Below, piece by piece: positions 62,208 to 64,000 of a stretch of DNA of 64,000 bases. Position numbers and translations under genes: made by a program. The notes below the pieces were generated by a model. The model had not been told where the DNA came from, did not search any database, and saw only the letters and a program-made list of their open reading frames with translations. Source of the DNA: Paraburkholderia humisilvae (GTDB taxonomy: Bacteria; Pseudomonadota; Gammaproteobacteria; Burkholderiales; Burkholderiaceae); NCBI RefSeq assembly GCF_902859855.1, contig NZ_CADIKH010000013.1, forward strand, positions 62,001 to 126,000. Direction: 5' to 3'. Within the stretch, counting starts at the first letter, position 1. Every line of letters starts with the position of its first letter.

Positions 62208-64000
62208 TCACTCGAAATTGTTGAACCGCGATTCAGGCGGCGGCGGCGGCGGCGGCGGCGTATAGCCGGCGATGCTCGAACGGAACGCGGTCACGAGCCC
62301 GTTGTCGACGCTCGACAAACCCTTGAGCGTCAACTGCGCAAGAAACCGCGTTGCGGAAGTTGCGAGACCCGACGTGTTGACCCCGTTCGCGTAGCGCTGC
62401 ACACCGACGCCTAGCGTCCAGCAGTCGGCGTCGTACTGCATGCCGAACAGGCCGTCGACCAGCCGGTGACCTTGCATGTCGTAATTGACGCGCCCCACCA
62501 CGAACACCCGGTGCGACAGCGGCCATTGCCCCGAGACAAGGATCTGGTTGATCGGCTGGTTATCGAGCGTCGTGTTCGCGCGCGTGTAGCGGTAGCCGAG
62601 GTTGATCACCTTGCCCGTTTCGGGACTGAACCCGAAACCAATGCTGGATTTCACCAGCTGATTGTTGTCAGCATTATATTGGAACGCGGTTTCCGACGCG
62701 AAACCGGCGCCGAGTTTGACCGAGGCCCCTGCGATCAGGTCCGAATGGTGCGCGGTGGTTTGCGACTGACCCGGCAGCAGCGTCACGCGCTGATCCGTAA
62801 AGTAGTACTGCTGCGCGATCACGAAGCGCGCGCGTTCGTCGCCGGTCGCCGCGTTGATGAAGCGCGTCGTGACCGCGGCCGTCAGGCGGTTCGCATCGGC
62901 GATCCGGTCGTTACCGACGAACGTGTTCGGCGTGAAGATCTCGGCGAGGCCGAAGTCGGAGTCGGCCGTGTCGAAAAGCGGCGCATCCTCCTGATTGCGG
63001 AACGGCGTGTACACGTAGTACAGCCGCGGTTCGAGCGTCTGGATATAGTCCTGCCCGAAGATGCGCACCGAGCGGTCGAAGATCAGCCCGGTATCGAACG
63101 TGAACGTCGGAATCGATTCGGTGAAGTTCTTCGGCTGTCCGGCGACCGAATTCGTGCCGAGGTTGCTCAGGTCGTACGCCGCGAAGTGGTATTGCACCTT
63201 CGGCGTGATGAAGTAACCCGGCCCCACCACCGAATACGACAGGTACGGATTGAAGACGACCCGGTCGCCTTCGGTCATGTTGTCGGCCGTGATCCGGAAG
63301 CGCGAGTAATCGGCCTCGGCTCCGAAGTCGAAGCCGTTGACGTTGAACTTCGTGTACTTCACGTTCAACTGCGGCTCGCGGCCGTACGGCGGCGTCGAGC
63401 CCTCCAGCGTCTGCCAGTGCTGCTCGCGGGCCAGCACTGACCACGGACCGTTGTTGTACGTGAGGCCGGCTTCCTGCTGGTACAGCAGCTGCGTGCCGTT
63501 CAGGAACTGGCTCGTCGACGACGACAGGTCTTCCGGGTAGGTATTGTCCGAGACCTTGTTGTAATAGACGTAGCCGCCGAACCCGTTGCCGAAGTTCTGG
63601 TTGTGCTGGATGTACAGCGCGTAGCGATTGGTCTTCGTGATCGCGTCGTCCGGCAGGAACTGGCCAGTGAACGAGCCGCTGTAGGTCGGCGACAGATACC
63701 GGTAGTTCACATCCGTCAGCACACCGCGCCGCGAAATGATGCGCGGCGTCACCGTCAGGTCGCGGTTCGGCGCGATGTTGAAGTAGTACGGCAGCGACAG
63801 CTCGAAACCGTTATTCGAGCTCAGCGAGAAAGTGGGCGGCAACAGGCCGCTCCTGCGATCGCCGGACAGCGGAAACGACATCCACGGGCTCGCGAAGATC
63901 GGCACGCCCTGGAAAAACAGCACGCCATTGTGCGCGACGCCTTCTTCGGCGCCCGTGTCAAAGTCGAACTCGCTGCCCTTGATGTACCACGCCGGATTGC
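62208..64000 (-). CDS. lptD: LPS-assembly protein LptD, C-terminal part
   Basis: The frame is open to the right edge of the window, so only the last ~597 codons of the gene are present. They encode the outer-membrane beta-barrel that, with LptE, inserts [88 protein letters not shown] and [23 protein letters not shown]. The C-terminus carries an unusual run of eight prolines ([10 protein letters not shown]) followed by ESRFNNFE. The N-terminal jellyroll and signal peptide lie outside. It heads the lptD-surA-pdxA-rsmA operon. Confidence 0.95.
   Translation of the reverse strand, partial: NPAWYIKGSEFDFDTGAEEGVAHNGVLFFQGVPIFASPWMSFPLSGDRRSGLLPPTFSLSSNNGFELSLPYYFNIAPNRDLTVTPRIISRRGVLTDVNYRYLSPTYSGSFTGQFLPDDAITKTNRYALYIQHNQNFGNGFGGYVYYNKVSDNTYPEDLSSSTSQFLNGTQLLYQQEAGLTYNNGPWSVLAREQHWQTLEGSTPPYGREPQLNVKYTKFNVNGFDFGAEADYSRFRITADNMTEGDRVVFNPYLSYSVVGPGYFITPKVQYHFAAYDLSNLGTNSVAGQPKNFTESIPTFTFDTGLIFDRSVRIFGQDYIQTLEPRLYYVYTPFRNQEDAPLFDTADSDFGLAEIFTPNTFVGNDRIADANRLTAAVTTRFINAATGDERARFVIAQQYYFTDQRVTLLPGQSQTTAHHSDLIAGASVKLGAGFASETAFQYNADNNQLVKSSIGFGFSPETGKVINLGYRYTRANTTLDNQPINQILVSGQWPLSHRVFVVGRVNYDMQGHRLVDGLFGMQYDADCWTLGVGVQRYANGVNTSGLATSATRFLAQLTLKGLSSVDNGLVTAFRSSIAGYTPPPPPPPPESRFNNFE

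Overview
The window looks like a chromosomal segment of a Burkholderiaceae beta-proteobacterium (Burkholderia, Paraburkholderia, Caballeronia or Trinickia). The support is strongly GC-rich coding with GC-ending codons and two runs of housekeeping genes in the order usual for that family: miaB-ybeZ-ybeY-chaC-corC-lnt-glyQ-glyS-gmhB-plsC on the plus strand, and lptD-surA-pdxA-rsmA plus gloA on the minus strand. No tRNA, rRNA, CRISPR array, transposase or phage gene was seen.

Layout. 1-5.9 kb: tail of an RND-type outer-membrane efflux channel with a strong terminator, then a worn region with two closely related LysR regulators, a DHA2-type drug exporter, a 3' scrap of an Old Yellow Enzyme gene and a collapsed glutathione S-transferase gene. 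6-9.7 kb: one very large gene joining an alpha-L-fucosidase-like domain, two F5/8-type sugar-binding domains and a glycoamylase (PF10091/GH144-like) domain, with no visible signal peptide; this is the most unusual protein here. 10-15.7 kb: an orphan prpF with a TTG start, a methyltransferase plus ArsI/CadI-like gene pair, a stand-alone serC and a TPR/ATP-grasp protein of unknown function. 15.7-21.5 kb: sugar-acid catabolism, namely a tartrate-type dehydrogenase, an ACS-family transporter and a divergent LysR gene with a palindromic site, then a GntR regulator (apparent ATT start) divergent from galactonate dehydratase across an 18-bp perfect palindrome.

21.7-30 kb: two small proteins, a CopD-like membrane protein, a two-gene operon of multiheme cytochromes c, an HlyIII/TrhA membrane protein, the RhlE helicase, an FMN-binding protein and a di-iron ferritin-like protein. 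30.5-35.9 kb: the glycerol-3-phosphate regulon (glpR, glpD, glpK), with a near-consensus GlpR operator before glpD and a His-rich insertion inside GlpD; a small conserved-looking protein and a lipoprotein sit between. 36-41.6 kb: a HAD phosphatase, ribB under an FMN riboswitch, an XRE-cupin regulator and a VOC/MFS pair divergent from a LysR gene. 41.8-54.3 kb: tRNA modification, ribosome maturation, glutathione turnover, metal efflux, lipoprotein acylation, glycyl-tRNA synthetase, heptose and phospholipid synthesis. 54.4-58.7 kb: gloA, then a porin and a trimeric autotransporter adhesin that interrupt the housekeeping block. 58.9-64 kb: rsmA, pdxA, surA and the 3' part of lptD.

Start codons were chosen by eye from Shine-Dalgarno spacing and family length; several differ from the longest open frame. 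Functions rest on recognised motifs and gene neighbourhood, without database searches.
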